From positions 83,742,437 through 83,806,436 of the forward strand of contig CM070500.1 in assembly GCA_036346375.1 (NCBI GenBank): DNA of 64,000 nucleotides, read 5' to 3'. This document shows, one piece after another, positions 12,034 to 23,774 of this stretch. Below the pieces are notes generated by a model that saw only the letters and a list, made by a program, of their open reading frames with translations, searched no databases and was not told the DNA's origin. The DNA is from Guadua angustifolia. Taxonomy: Eukaryota > Streptophyta > Magnoliopsida > Poales > Poaceae. Both the position numbers and the translations under genes were made by a program. Position 1 is the stretch's first letter. Each line of letters opens with the position of its first letter.

Positions 12034-12739
12034 ATAAGTGCTAACATTGAAACTATCAGGGAAGACCAAACAACTTGGCCTTATTGTAAGTACTGTTTGC
12101 AATGTTGAGTTTTAACTTGTGAATTTAATTCTTCCTTTGCTATTTTTAATGTTTTGATAGTGGATGTTATCCTTCATATTTTGGCTGATGTTGAATTATG
12201 GCAGATGGTCCATGCTAAAAAAATGTTTATGCATTAGCTCAAAGATTTGATTTTTCTTTTGCATCATTGAGAGTAAAAGCAACATTTACACTTGGTATAC
12301 AATTCTGAGAATGCATAATAATTCTTAAATATCTAGCGAAGATTATATGAGTGCATATGACGTGAGCTATTTTTGGCATGTCTTGAAATTGTTTGATATC
12401 TACATGCCTCGTTGCTTTTGTTGTTTTTAGTATCTTTGTAGAATTCTTTTTGTGAAGTGAGGAAAAATGGGACAAAATTTATTGTAAAACTACTGTATTG
12501 TAATAAAAAGTACATGATAAATCATCATAGCCAAAACAATTTTTGAAGAGATTCTTTTTCTTTCCCGATAAGCTAGTTAATGGCGAGGCCAATCGATGAC
12601 TTCAACACAACAAGCAAGAGCTAACTTTCTTAACGGCACACCATGAATTCATGATCCGATTTTGCTCTTAACAAATTTTTGATCACCTCCGATTTAATTA
12701 ACCTTCGGAAGGTTGAGTTTCTCTTTTAGAAAAACTTTT
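12034..12739. other. AT-rich sequence between transposon and solo LTR
   Basis: No gene seen. It may continue the copia-derived sequence interrupted at 9207, but I found no protein text or clear LTR end. Its last five bases plus the start of the next feature form the target-site duplication ATTTT. Confidence 0.4.
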
Positions 12740-13284
12740 ATTTTTGAAAGTGCATCTAGGCACTTATGTTATTTTGGTGATTAATGACAAACACATATAA
12801 TGATAATCTATATAATTGAATAAATGCTTAACTTAGTGCTTAACAAATGACAAACCTCTAATATGATTATATTGCTATGAGACTAACTTGTTATTGCCTA
12901 GTTGAGTATCAGTCTCATCCATTTAGAGGAAAATCAAGTGGGATGGTTAAGCAAAGATAAGGTATGCAATTTTAGTATCTCTTCTATATTTGTTATTGCA
13001 TTACTTTTAGAGGAAATGCATAGTGAACTCCAAGTAGCATGTTGATTATATATATGCACATTGGTTCATGTCATATTTATTTGTGCATATATATTCATTT
13101 GAGTTCATTATGTGCTTTGCCTTTAGTATGCATGTAATAACTAGAGTTAAACTTCACATTGCTATAAATTGACTTGGTGCATGCATGTTTTGGTTGTGTA
13201 TCTTTTCATGCACCTCTCCTAGTGGAGTTTAATCTAGAGTTGGATCACATATTTACTCTTGTTCCAAGTATTATTTGCACATGT

Positions 13285-16165
13285 TGTAAGTTCAACCTTC
13301 ATTAGTTATGGTTTTGGTGTTAATGACAAATCTAATCTTGTGTTAATGACAAATCCAATATTAAGTTTATCCCCTAATGCGATATTGTTTTTAATGACAA
13401 ATCTTATATCGAGACTAACATGTTTGTTTAGAATATCTTTGTTTAGTCTCATCGCATTGAAAAATGGAAAACCCAAGGTATGTTTGCATATTCATCTTAA
13501 TATTAGTTGCATACTTTGGAGTCAAGTTAAAGTATGAATATCCCGTTATATTAACCACAAAATGTGCATCATGTTTCCCAATCCATATATTACATGGATG
13601 CACATATTTAGGGAGTTCACACTCTAACTTGAAGAATCAATTTAAATGATAATTTAAATTGAGTTCATTTGTCTTGTTAATCGTTAAAGAATACTTCATC
13701 ATGTGTTGATGGTGTTTTGTGATTAATTAAGGACAATGAATAGTTCTTAAGTATAATAAAGCATGAGTTGCATTATTGTACTTAAGACACAATTAAATCA
13801 TTTCAATTGATTTAGGTTGTGCTCAATTGATCTAAAGGCATCCATTATGTGTTAATGGAGTGCAAGAGATAATTGAGACAACCATGCATCTTGGACTAAC
13901 TATTTGTATGAGTTGTGATTGAGTTAGGTCCAAAGATGGATGAGATGGTGAGAACGGGACAAGGACGGCATCATGAGTTGATGGGCGTCAAGAGTGGATC
14001 CCGAAGAGGAGTCGAGTGATGATCCCGGGGGAGTATCAAGCGATGATCATAAAGACCCCAAAGGGGATTGCTTGCGCGCGGCGGCGAAGGTATAATTAGA
14101 TAGGCTAAGGACTTTGTAGTCTTTGAGTCAAAGGTTTTAATCGCCGTACTATTAAGAGGGGTTGTCTCTTTTGCTTGAGCTTCATCATGTGTTGGTGATC
14201 TCATTCCGCGTTCACTCGAGCTCAAACCATTTGGATTTGGTTTTTGCATGAGGGTTAACCATTTGGCATGTGTTGCGAATGGGTTAAACTTATGCTTGGT
14301 TGTATTTGGTTTTCGCATTATGCTTTGATTTGCATGTGTTGCAAATAGGATAAGCTAGTGTGTTGGTTTTTGTGTGAAGTTCACTTTTGCATGTATTGCA
14401 TTAGTTGACGCTTCATGTTTTGGTTCGCAAAACAATTTCTCTAAAAACCGTGTGGTTGCTTGGAGCTAAGTTTTGCATGTGTTGCAAAAGGAGAGAGCTC
14501 AAGCATGATTTGGTGTTTATGTGTTTGTATGGAGCTAGAGGCTGCATGTGTTACAGTAAAGAGCTCATCTGATTGAAATATTTTTGGTTTGAAGTTTGGT
14601 TTCGTGTTGCATTGAACTAGAGAATTGCATGTGTTGAAATTAGAGAGTTCATGCATCTTGATTTGATGTTGCTTGGAGCTAGACTTTTGCATGTGTTGCA
14701 AAGAGTAGTGCTCAAGCATGAAATGTGTTTATCGTGTTATTTGCAAGTTCGTTGCGAATAAAGCGAGGTTTATGAGTCAGGAATCCCGAGAGCATGTGAG
14801 TGGGGCTTGCAACGGTGTTGGCAAGTTGACCGGGTCTTGTGTTGACCTTCACATGGCTAGGGGATTAATCTCATAAACTCGAGTTTGATTTGCTTAATAC
14901 GCTTTTGCAAATAGTTCTTGAGTTGGTGCGGAATGTGTTTTCTTAATTTGGGTTGAATTCTTTGAGCATGGGTTGATTTAGTGCAAATGTGTTTTGCGGG
15001 TAAATGATCATGTGTTGATCATCCTTGAGGCTCAAAGAATTGCATTTGGATCTTCGGAGAAAAAGATTGACTAAATCGCTGAGCCGAGACTGCCAGGCGT
15101 GGTGACCACTCGGCCGGTTGGGCCGGCGTGGGGCGGTCGGACCGGCCTGGTCCGGTTGGACCGGCCCCAGCGGTGTGACTTTTTCCGGAAGGGTGCTTTG
15201 GCTGGTTTTGTTGGGCGGTCACGGCCGGCGTGGCCGTCTTGACCGGCCGTCTTTGTCCGGACCATTTGGAGGCGGACTGCGTTTTCACGATTTTACTGGA
15301 ATCTTGCCCCCAACGGCTAGTTTTTCTTTGTGGGCTATAAAAGGACCCCTTGGGGGGCTTGGGGGCATGGTTGCTGGGATTATTGTGAAGTGTTTTGGCT
15401 CTTGTGTGAGTATTTGGGAGAGGTGTTGCATGTGTTGCACACTCTCAATTGATTCTTGAGCAAAAGAGTGAGCTAATTGCATTTGTTGCAATTGGGAAGT
15501 GGATTTGAGTGTCTCTTGTGCATGTGTTGCACTTGAGGAGGCCTTGTGCATGTGTTGCACTTGGTGATCACCGAGGGGCGCATTTGTTGTGCCCGGTGAG
15601 GTTCAAGTGAAGGAGCGGCTTATTACTCTTGGAGGTTGCCGACTCCTAGATGGCGTAGGCGTCGTGCGCGGGAGCTCTCGAGGTGTGAGAAGCCCCGGCA
15701 AGTTTGTGAAGGTTCGGGTTGAGCCTACGCGCGAGCGTGAAAAGCCACGACTAGTGGAAAGAGGCGGGTGCTCGAGCGGGAGCCGGTCCAAGTGTGGGCT
15801 AGCCTCAATGTGGACTAGGGGAGACCGGCAAGTCTCCGAACACCACGAAAAAATATCGGTTGTCTCTTTTACTTTCAAGTATTTACATTTCTAGTATATT
15901 GTTCAATTACTTGATTGTAATAGAATTACTTAGTGTTAATTGATTGATCAATTTAGCAATTCTAGTTTAGAGACATAATTTAGTTAGTGCACTAGTGAGC
16001 CTAGTTGATTTAGGCTTTAATTGTCAAAACCTATTTATCGCTTCCGCATATATATATTTGAGTAGGTTTTGACATAGGGGTTGATTAGAGCGAATTATTT
16101 AGTGAGCGATTGAATTTTGTAAAACGCCTATTCACCCCCCCTCTAGGCGCATCCTCGACCATACA
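13285..16165 (+). mobile_element. Nested solo LTR (2.88 kb) inside the outer solo LTR
   Basis: Begins TGTAAGTTCAACC and ends CGACCATACA. It is flanked by CATGT at 13280-13284 and 16166-16170, a perfect 5-bp target-site duplication. A second copy of its first part is at 39350-41213 and of its last part at 48474-49276, which confirms the boundaries. It holds GGTTTTGGTGTTAATGACAAA near the start, a TATA box (TATAAAA) at 15336-15342, a GC-rich patch at 15100-15290, and the end phrase CGCCTATTCACCCCC also used by the outer LTR, so the two families are related. Confidence 0.9.
14260..15600 (+). repeat. Dispersed GCATGTGTTGCA motifs in the nested LTR
   Basis: About a dozen copies or near-copies of TGCATGTGTTGCA are spread from about 14268 to 15585, for example near 14331, 14473, 14686, 15427, 15517 and 15547. 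Most are followed by A-rich or ACTTG sequence. The word holds TGCATG, the reverse of the plant RY core CATGCA, and a second TGCA. The same words are present in the other LTR copy at 40620-40995 and 48585-48710. Confidence 0.75.
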
Positions 16166-18262
16166 CATGTACAATTCGTGTATATTCTATCATGTGCTTC
16201 ATTTAAATAAAGACTGTGATCCTTGTCATGATTTAATTGACTCATCATATTGGCAATTATCTCTCTAGTGCATATAGATCAATTACATATTCATCATGAT
16301 GCACTTAGTAGAGAGTATCTCTTATGTCAAGTGTTTCCAGTTATATTATGCTTCTTTATATGAAACACTTGTGGTACTTAATTGCTCATAAATATCAATT
16401 TATTTATATCTATTGAGCTTTTGGGACTAATGTCTTTCATGAGTGGTTTGGAAAGAATTAGGTCCCGTGTGTATGATGACCAAGGTATCTTGAAGGATGA
16501 TCGTTAAGCCGAGGTCAACAAGACGGCGGTGTCACCAAGAGTTGAGGACTAAGTCAAGATCGACTTGGCGTGGAGATCGTCGGAGAGGATGATCAAGTCA
16601 AGGTCGATAGGACGAGAGTCTCATGAGGTGAATCGAGTCAAGATTGGACAAGGCGAAGATGTCATCAAGTATATGGTGAAGGTCTTTATGCAGGCATTAA
16701 GAAAGAAGCGGCATGATGGATTGAATGTAAGACTTAGATTTCTCGCTTGAATTTGAGTCTAAGGATTGCCGACTATTAAGAGGATGCGACGTCGAATGAC
16801 TTTTAGATGTGTCAAGTGCTCAAATGATCCTTTCTTGTGAAACTTAGAGAGAGTGGTGTTGGTGATGCCTGGAAAGTGAAAATTGTAGGTCTCTCTTGGA
16901 TTCTTGGTGAAATCTGGATTTATCCTTTGAGATTTGGGTAGTGAGACCTTGTTGGTTGTGTAGCCCTTGTTCTTAGCTTTCAATAGAGTCCAAAATCACT
17001 TAAATCGAGTCCGGAATCAAAAGTTATGCTCGTTTTCGTCGGTCATTGAGTCCAGGCCTGGAGTATCCGGACTTAAGTCCGGAGTATCCGGGTTGGGTCT
17101 CTCGGTTAGGTCATCCGAGCATCCGGATGATTTCGAGTATCCGGACATTTAGTCCGGACATTCCGGTAAAATTATCCGAGTATCCGGACTTTTGCAGATT
17201 CAAACGGCTAGTTTTTGGGGACCTCTATTTAAAGCCCCTCTTGGGTAGCCATTGGGGAGAGTTTTGGGGTGGTTCCTTGGTCCTTTGGGGTGTATTCTTG
17301 GTGATCTTAAGCTCCCAAAAGCCCTCTAACCCTAGATCTTAGTGATCCTTTTGAGTGAAGGGTTGGGTGTGAGAGAGGGTAGTGCTCGGGTTGAGTGTGA
17401 TTTGAGTTGTTTAAGCACTTGATTTTCATCTCCAAGCTTGTTCTTCGTGAGCATTTGTTACTCTTGGAGGTTGAGGACTCCTAGGCGGCTAGGAGGTCAC
17501 CCTCGAGCCACCGGTTCTTCGTGTGGTTGGTCGAGGAAGTTTGTGAAGGCCGGATTCCGCCCCGCAAGGGAAGGAATCAAAGAAGTGAAGACCGCGAGTG
17601 CATTTGTGCAACACCGAGAGGAAGAGGGTTGAAAGAGACCCGGCTCAAGCGTCAAAGGAGTTGAAACCCATGAGTGCATTTGTGCAACACCGGAGTAAGA
17701 GGGTTGAAAGAGACCCCGACTCAAGTGTGTGAGTGCCTCAACGGAGACGTAGGATCCCTCAAGGATCCGAACTTCGGTGAAAAATCGTTGTCTCAAGTTT
17801 GCCTCTTGCCCTTGCTTTATTACTTGATTTTGAATCTTGAAATTGCCCGATCTATTTGATTATAGAGTTTCTCGCTAGGCATCTACTTGATCTAGGTTCC
17901 CGCTAGTGTTTATCATCTTTGTGTTCAAGTAGATTGTTTAAAAGTTGGAGAAATTTCAAATTTCATCCCGAGGCCCCCAACCCGAAGCATCCGCACAATT
18001 ACTTCCCAGATAGTCAGGACATCTTAGGAGTATCCAGAGTAAAGTCCGGAGAGTCGGGCTAAACCCTCGGCCATTCAAAGTCTCCAATCCGAGTGTCCGA
18101 ACCTAAAACCGGATAGTCCGGATATATATCGGAGTATCCGGATAAAATCCGGACACTCGGTCAAAACCTTGGATTGTTTTATTTCCGCTGTGATTTAGTT
18201 TTAAATTTATTATTCGCCTATTCACCCCCTCTCTAGGCGACATCCCCTGTCCTTTCAATTTT

Positions 18263-18766
18263 AATATGTTGGGGCACCACAGCACTCATGAATTATAAAA
18301 CAAACGGTCAAGAGCTAGTGAACATGTACAATTATTTTGCCAATGCAGCTTGCTTTGAATCACCGAAAAAAGAATGAATGGAAGAAAACTTATTTGGATT
18401 ATAATGTAGAACACTGTTCAAAGTATGGGTCAACGCTGGTCGAAATTGCCGTTATCTGAAGGGACCAAAATTAAACGATATTGAGAGATGTGTGATGTGT
18501 TTTACCTACTATTACACTTAAAGGGAAAAAATTAAACCACAGGGGAAAAAATTAAGAGACTAAAGATAGATTTTTTTCTATAATAAAAGGCTTCCTTCCT
18601 TGGTCCCTACGAGATTTCCCTATAGATTAAAAACCTTCCTCTCTCCCTCGTTCCTCTCACCCAAAAAAACTATGCTTGGCCACAATCTGTGTTGCTATTT
18701 CAAATGGAAACAGAGCTAGGGTAAAAAGCCAACTAAGCAGCGTTAAGAGAGAAAAGAAAGGGAAAG
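18263..18766. other. AT-rich flank between solo LTR and the non-autonomous Tat element
   Basis: No coding sequence or repeat end recognised. Short pyrimidine-rich stretches near 18590-18660. Its left end carries one copy of the ATTTT duplication. Confidence 0.4.
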
Positions 18767-19467
18767 TGTCGGGATTGATATATCAGACTATGACGACCAT
18801 CGGAGTTCCCACGCCGACTATGCTCTTGCGGATGGTGCACGCAAGGCCGACCTTCGTAGCAGGCTCACGGGCAACCCCGCCCCCATCAAGTACATCCCCG
18901 AGCGAGCCAAGCTCGGGGGCCCGCGACAAGGCGACGTGGCATTAAATGCGTGGCGGCTCGAGAGATCGCCGCCGGATCCGCTACCGCCACGATCCGCGCC
19001 GCTTTGGTGCTCAGATCTGCATCCCGTCGCGTGGTACCCGGCGGTGGCGCGCCACTACACCGCCACGTCTTCTCTGAGAACGCGCCTCGTAATAAATGAT
19101 TTGTCTCCTATAATTCCCTATAAATACCCCCTCCCACGATGGATTGAGGGTTGGACCTTCTATACTACACACACACTTACACATATCGCTGCCCACGGAG
19201 TCTTTAGGATCGCTCGGGCCCCCGAGCAAGCGCATTGTAACTCACTTTCGCACACTAGTGCAATCACTGGACGTAGGGTCATTATCTCCCCCGCGAGAGG
19301 CCCGAACCAGATAAAAAACGACCTCCCGTGCCTTCCGATTGTCCCGTATACCCTGTTCTATTGCTCGGCATACTCTCAGACGCACAACCCTTGCGGAAAA
19401 GGGGCCCGAGTTGATCCCTCATTCAACAAGTAAGCTCGGCGGGGGACCCTGTCCCGAATCGTCGATA
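18767..19467 (+). repeat. 5' LTR of the non-autonomous Tat element
   Basis: Starts TGTCGGGATT and ends near GTCGATA, where relatives have GTCGACA. TATA box CTATAAATA at 19118-19126. It matches the 3' LTR closely, with mostly small indels, which suggests a recent insertion. Confidence 0.85.
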
Positions 19468-19486
19468 CCGGCACCGTCGTGGGGAT
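19468..19486 (+). promoter_or_regulatory. Primer-binding-like site
   Basis: CGGCACCGTCGTGGGG directly after the 5' LTR. Position and sequence fit a degraded tRNA primer site of the TGGCGCCGT type. The tRNA identity cannot be settled by eye. Confidence 0.5.
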
Positions 19487-19619
19487 CGACCGAGTCCTTT
19501 CATGGGAATCACGAGGGTGCCGAATACTCAAGACAATCAAGACCTCTGCGTCTTCGCGACGTGGAGGACAATGACGTGTCTTCGGCCGGGGCGTGGCGGT
19601 GACTAATCCGAATGCCACA

Positions 19620-19835
19620 CCATGTCGCGCCAGCACGTCCTCGCTCCGCGCGAGTCCTTCCCGAGCACGCAGCGTTTAAGCTCGGGGCTATCCATGTCGC
19701 GCCGAAAGCACGTCCTCCGCCCGCCTGAGTCCCTCCCCGAAACGCACGCGTTTCGCTCGGGGCTATCCATGTCTCTTCGCTCGGCGCGAGTCCCTCCGCA
19801 CCGGGTAAGTTTTGCGCAAATGCACGGTCTTCCTG
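19620..19835 (+). repeat. About three ~72-bp repeats after the 5' LTR
   Basis: Three consecutive units start with CATGTCGCGCC or CATGTCTC at about 19621, 19693 and 19768. Each holds CGAGTCC and the first two end with GCTCGGGGCTATC. The third unit changes after CGAGTCCCTCCG. These are leader repeats of the non-autonomous element. Confidence 0.65.
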
Positions 19836-20089
19836 TAAATGAGTATGCTCATTGCATCTTTTCTTTCTTTAAAACATTTTCGGACTCTCGGGGCTCGCCC
19901 AACGCGGCAAAGATGAGTCCTCTTGCGACTGTTGGTTAGTTCCCTCGGCGTCTAGTCCATGTCCGGATGTGGCATTTCGAGCATGTCTCGTCTGTCAGTT
20001 CCTCGAGTATCTGACCCATGCTTGGGATGCGCAAAGGCGAGTCCGCTTCGCATCTGCTAGTTGTCTTCTCCCAAGACATCGATCTATGT

Positions 20090-21935
20090 CTAGTTCCCCG
20101 AGCAAGCGCCGCCGGATGCCGCAGATAGCTCTTGACTGCGACACTGCCCCGAGCAAGCGCCGCCGGATGCCGATAACTCTTCGCCGCGAGATTGCCCCGA
20201 AACAAGCGCTACTCGGATACGCGATAACCCTTATTTGCCATGAGACACATCCCCGAAGTTAGCGCCGCCGGATGCCGCAGAGCTCTTCGCCGCGAGACTG
20301 CCCCCGAGCAAGCGCCGCCGGATCCGCAGATAGCCCTTCGCCGCCGCGAGAACTGTCCCCGAGCAAGCGCCGCCGGATGCCGCAGAGCTCTTTGCTGCGA
20401 GACTGCCCCGAGCAAGCGCCGCCGGATGTCGCGAGAGCGCCGCTACGCGAGACCTCTCCCAGTTAGCGCCGCCGATCTGCGCAGAGCTCTTCGCCGCGAG
20501 ACTGTCCCCGAGCAAGCGCCGCCGGATGCCGCGATAGCCCTTATTCGCCGCCGCGAAGATCGCCCTCGAGCTAGCGCCGCCGGATGCCGCAGAGCCCTTC
20601 GCCGCGAGACTGCCCCGAGCAAGCGCCGCCGGATGCCGCAGAGCCCTTCGCTGCGAGACTGCCCCGACAAGCAAGCGCTTTCGGATGCCGCATAACCCTT
20701 CGCCGCGAGACTGCCCCGAAGCTAGCGCCGCCGGATGCCGCATAGTTTCTTACGTCCCCGAAAGCAAGCGCCGCCGGATGCCGCATAACTCTTCGCTGCG
20801 AGACTCCGTCCCGAGCAAGCGCCGCCGGATGCCGCAGATAGCTCTTCGCCTGCGAGACATCCCCGAGCAAGCGCCGCCGGATGCCGCAGAGTTCTTCGCC
20901 GCCACAAGACCTGCCCCGAGCTAGCGCCGCCGGATGCGCGATAGTTTTTCGCTGCGAGACTGCCCCGCAAGCGCCGCCGGATGCCGCGATAGCTCTTCGC
21001 CGCGAGACATCCTCGAGCAAGCGCCGCCGGATGCCGCATAACCTTTCATTGCGAGACTGCCCCTCGAGCAAGCGCCGCCGGATGCCGTAAGAGTTTTCGC
21101 CGCGAGACTGCCCTGAAGCAAGCGCCGCCGGATGCCGAGTAGCTCTTCGCCGCGAGACTGCCCCGAGCAAGCGCCGCCGGATGCCAGATAGCTCTCGCCG
21201 CGAGACATCCCCGAAGCAAGCGCCGCCGGATGCCGCAGAGCTCTTCGCTGCGAGACTGCCCCCGAGCAAGCGCCGCTCGGATGCCGCATAGCTCTTCGCC
21301 GCGAGACATGCCCCCGCAAGCGCCGCCGGATGCCGCAGAGCTCTTCGCCGCGAGACTGCCCCCGAGCAAGCGCCGCCGGATGTCAGAAGAGCTTTATTGC
21401 GCAACTTTGCCCCGAGCAAGCGCCGCTTTCGGATCTGTCGAGAGTCTTCGCCGCCGCGAGACACATCCCGAAGCTAGCGCCGCCGGATGTCGCGAATAGC
21501 TCTTCGCCTGCGAGACTGTCCCTGTGTAAGCGCCGCCGGATGCCGATAGCTTTTATTGCGAGACTGTCCCGAGCAAGCGCCGCCGGATGCCGCATAGCTC
21601 TTATTGCGAGACTGTCCCCGAGCAAGCGCCGCCGGATGCCGCAGAGCCCTTCGCCGCCACAAGACTTGTCCCGAGCTAGCCGCCGGATGCCGCAGATAGC
21701 TCTTGACTGCGAGAGACATGCCCCGAGCAAGCGCCGCCGGATGCCGCAGATAACTCTTATTGCGAGACTGCCCCGAAGCTAGCGCCGCTTTCTGTCGCAG
21801 ATAGCTCTTCGCAAGAGACATGCCCTCGAGCAAGCGCGCTCGGATGCGCATAGCTCTTTCTGCGAGAGACTGCCCCGAAGCAAGCGCTGCTCGGATGCCG
21901 CATGATAGCTCTTCGCCGCATGACTCAATCCTCTT
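20090..21935. repeat. GC-rich tandem array, about 36 units of ~51 bp
   Basis: Each unit has the form CCCCGAGCAAGCGCCGCC, then GGATGCCGCAGAGCTCTTCG, then CCGCGAGACTGC. I counted about 36 units from 20097 to 21935, from about 42 to 70 bp long, most near 48-53. The core AGCGCCGCCGGATGCCG is best kept; the middle varies (GATAGCTC, ATAACTC, AGCCC). The array ends about 60 bp before the 3' LTR, the place where Tat-lineage elements are known to carry 3' UTR tandem repeats. Long open frames on the minus strand come from the repeat and not from a gene. Confidence 0.9.
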
Positions 21936-22000
21936 TAAGAAGTCTAGAGGCTTAGGCGGAGGCCTCGGCAAGGCCTTTTCCCCTTTAGCCTCGGGGCTAG

Positions 22001-22716
22001 TGTCGGGATTAGATATCTTTCAGACTATGGCGACCATCGGAGTCTTGCGGCCGACTATGCTCTTGCCCGGATGGTGCACGCAAGGCCGACCTTCGTGTAG
22101 CCCGGCTCACGGGGCTACCCCGTCCCCCATCAAGTACGTCCCCGAGCGAGCCAAGCTCGGGGGCCCGCGACAAGGCGACGTGGCATTAAATGCGCAGCGG
22201 CTCGAGAGATCGCACGCCCGGGATCCGCGCTGCCACGGTCCGCGCCGCCTTGGTCTGCACTCGCTGTACCCACGTCGCGTGGTACCCGGCGGGTGGCGCG
22301 GCCACTGCACTGCCTACGTCCTCTACAGTAACGCGCCCCCTGTAATAAATGATTTGTCTCCTGTAATTCCCTATAAATACCCCCTCCCACGATGGATTGA
22401 GGGTTGGACCTTCTGTACTACACACACACTTACACATATCGCTTGCCCACGGGAGTCTTTAGGATCGTTCAGGGCCCCCGAGCAAGCGCATTGTAACTCA
22501 CTTTCGCATACTAGTGCAATCACTGGACGTAGGGTCATTATCTCCCCGCGAGAGGCCCGAACCAGATAAAAAACGACCTCCTGTGCCTTCCGATTGTCCC
22601 GTATACCTGTTCTATTGCTCGGCATACTCTCGGGCGCACAACCCTTATGAAAAAGGGCCGAGTTGATCCCTCATTCAACAAGTAAGCTCGGGGAGGATCG
22701 TCCCGAATAATCGACG
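22001..22716 (+). repeat. 3' LTR of the non-autonomous Tat element
   Basis: Starts TGTCGGGATTAG directly after CCTCGGGGCTAG. TATA box in CCCTATAAATACC at about 22370-22380. The end, near ATCGACG, is inferred from the LTR at 7085-7740, which ends GTCGACA. Confidence 0.85.
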
Positions 22717-23774
22717 AGAAGGGAGAGGGGCAATTCTACCGTCAATCGATAAAACCGCTCCGAATTTTTTTAATCTTTTTGAACCTTGGCAATGTCCTTC
22801 TCTATTGCATTGTATGTAATTCCTCTCCCCGATGGTTGTTTTATTATTTTTATTACGGTGTAGTACACGGACAAGAAATCAATGATGTCCATCTATGCTA
22901 AGAAATCCTACATCCTGTCAATATTTTCTTAAAATTACTATTTCAAAAAAGAAAGCAAAAAGCCTCTCTCCATTTTAAATGGGATGGCAACAAATTTGCA
23001 TAAATAATATGCGGAGAATTCTCAGGAAAAATAATTTGGAATAAAAATATTGACAACAGTACTGTCGCCATTTGAAACAGTGATGGGCTCTCTCTTGCTA
23101 TTTTAAATAGTGATAGAGATCTATCTCATTAGTGACAGGTAGGTATTGTTATCAAATTTAGGTTCAACATATTATTTTTGCAATTTTTAAAAATATTATT
23201 TTTAAAAAAGTTTGCTTAGATTCCACCACATGGTAAGCTCTAAACGTTGTTGATGCCCTAAATTGGGATCTGAGTGAAATCCGGACGACATAGCGCAACG
23301 GTGCATGGCATGAGAAGAAAAAACTTCAGTTCGAAAGCGAAACCAAATTTGTAATCCGGATGCTGCAATTTGATCCGATACGGAGCTGGAGAAACACAAT
23401 TATGGCCTTAATTTAAGAAAAAAAAATGTTGAAAGTGTATAATAGGGATATGCTGATTTCCGAACGAGCGATCCTCACACGTCAATGTATGTGCTCCTAC
23501 TGCCCTACTGACCAGTGCAACCGGGGGCTATAGGACGCATCGATCGGACTTAAGAGGGCCTGACTTGGTCACCTGTCATGATCGAGATTATTGGGTCCTG
23601 CGGAAATCGATCGAGATTAATTAAAATCTTCAAATTTATTTGGGGCCTACGGAAATCGATCTATTCCTTATGAAATTCGTGTATTTCAAGTTGGTCAGCT
23701 CGTCGTTCGGATACGCGGAATGTCAGAACTACGCGGGTATGTAGCAAGCAGATTCAACCTTGCAACAAGGCGCA
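22717..23774. other. Unassigned AT-rich sequence
   Basis: No gene or element ends recognised. The stretch at 23058-23090 (CTGTCGCCATTTGAAACAGTG) resembles the hairpin words of the MITE at 63219-63721 and may be a relic of a related element. Confidence 0.35.

Larger units (their letters stand above)
12745..18257 (+). mobile_element. Outer solo LTR of a SIRE/Opie-like copia element
   Basis: Begins TGAAAGTGCATCTAGGC and ends with CTTTCA, a perfect 6-bp inverted end pair. It is flanked by ATTTT at 12740-12744 and 18258-18262. No internal domain, primer site or polypurine tract sits between the ends, so it is a solo LTR left by recombination between two LTRs. Without the nested insertion it is about 2.63 kb. 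The right part carries a TATA-like TATTTAAAG at 17226-17234 and the typical end phrase CGCCTATTCACCCCC. Confidence 0.85.
18767..22716 (+). mobile_element. Non-autonomous Tat-type LTR retrotransposon (about 3.95 kb)
   Basis: Two LTRs (18767-19467 and 22001-22716) surround a 2.5-kb interior with no gag or pol text. A primer-binding-like CGGCACCGTCGTGGGGATC starts two bases after the left LTR, close to the TGGCGCCGT-type sites used by this lineage. The 3' LTR is preceded by CCTCGGGGCTAG, as in the left-hand Tat element. The interior is mostly a tandem array. The flanks GAAAG (18762-18766) and GAAGG (about 22718-22722) may be an imperfect target-site duplication. It would depend on proteins of an autonomous relative such as the element at the window start. 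Confidence 0.85.

Noticed and set aside
9200..12041. Target-site duplication for the 2.8-kb element
   Set aside because: TAT and ATA next to the ends are inverted partners, not a direct repeat. No clean 3-, 8- or 9-bp duplication was found.
15019..15459. Open frames in the GC-rich patch of the nested LTR
   Set aside because: The patch (GGCCGG-rich words) is part of an LTR, open on both strands, and changed or missing in the second LTR copy.
20571..21464. 297-codon minus-strand open frame, the longest in the window
   Set aside because: It lies wholly in the 51-bp GC-rich array. The frame is open because the repeat lacks A/T-rich stops, and other frames there are open too. No family resemblance.
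20090..21935. Direct-repeat array considered as a CRISPR-like locus
   Set aside because: Units are contiguous and variable, with no unique spacers of fixed length, no cas genes and a plant genome context.
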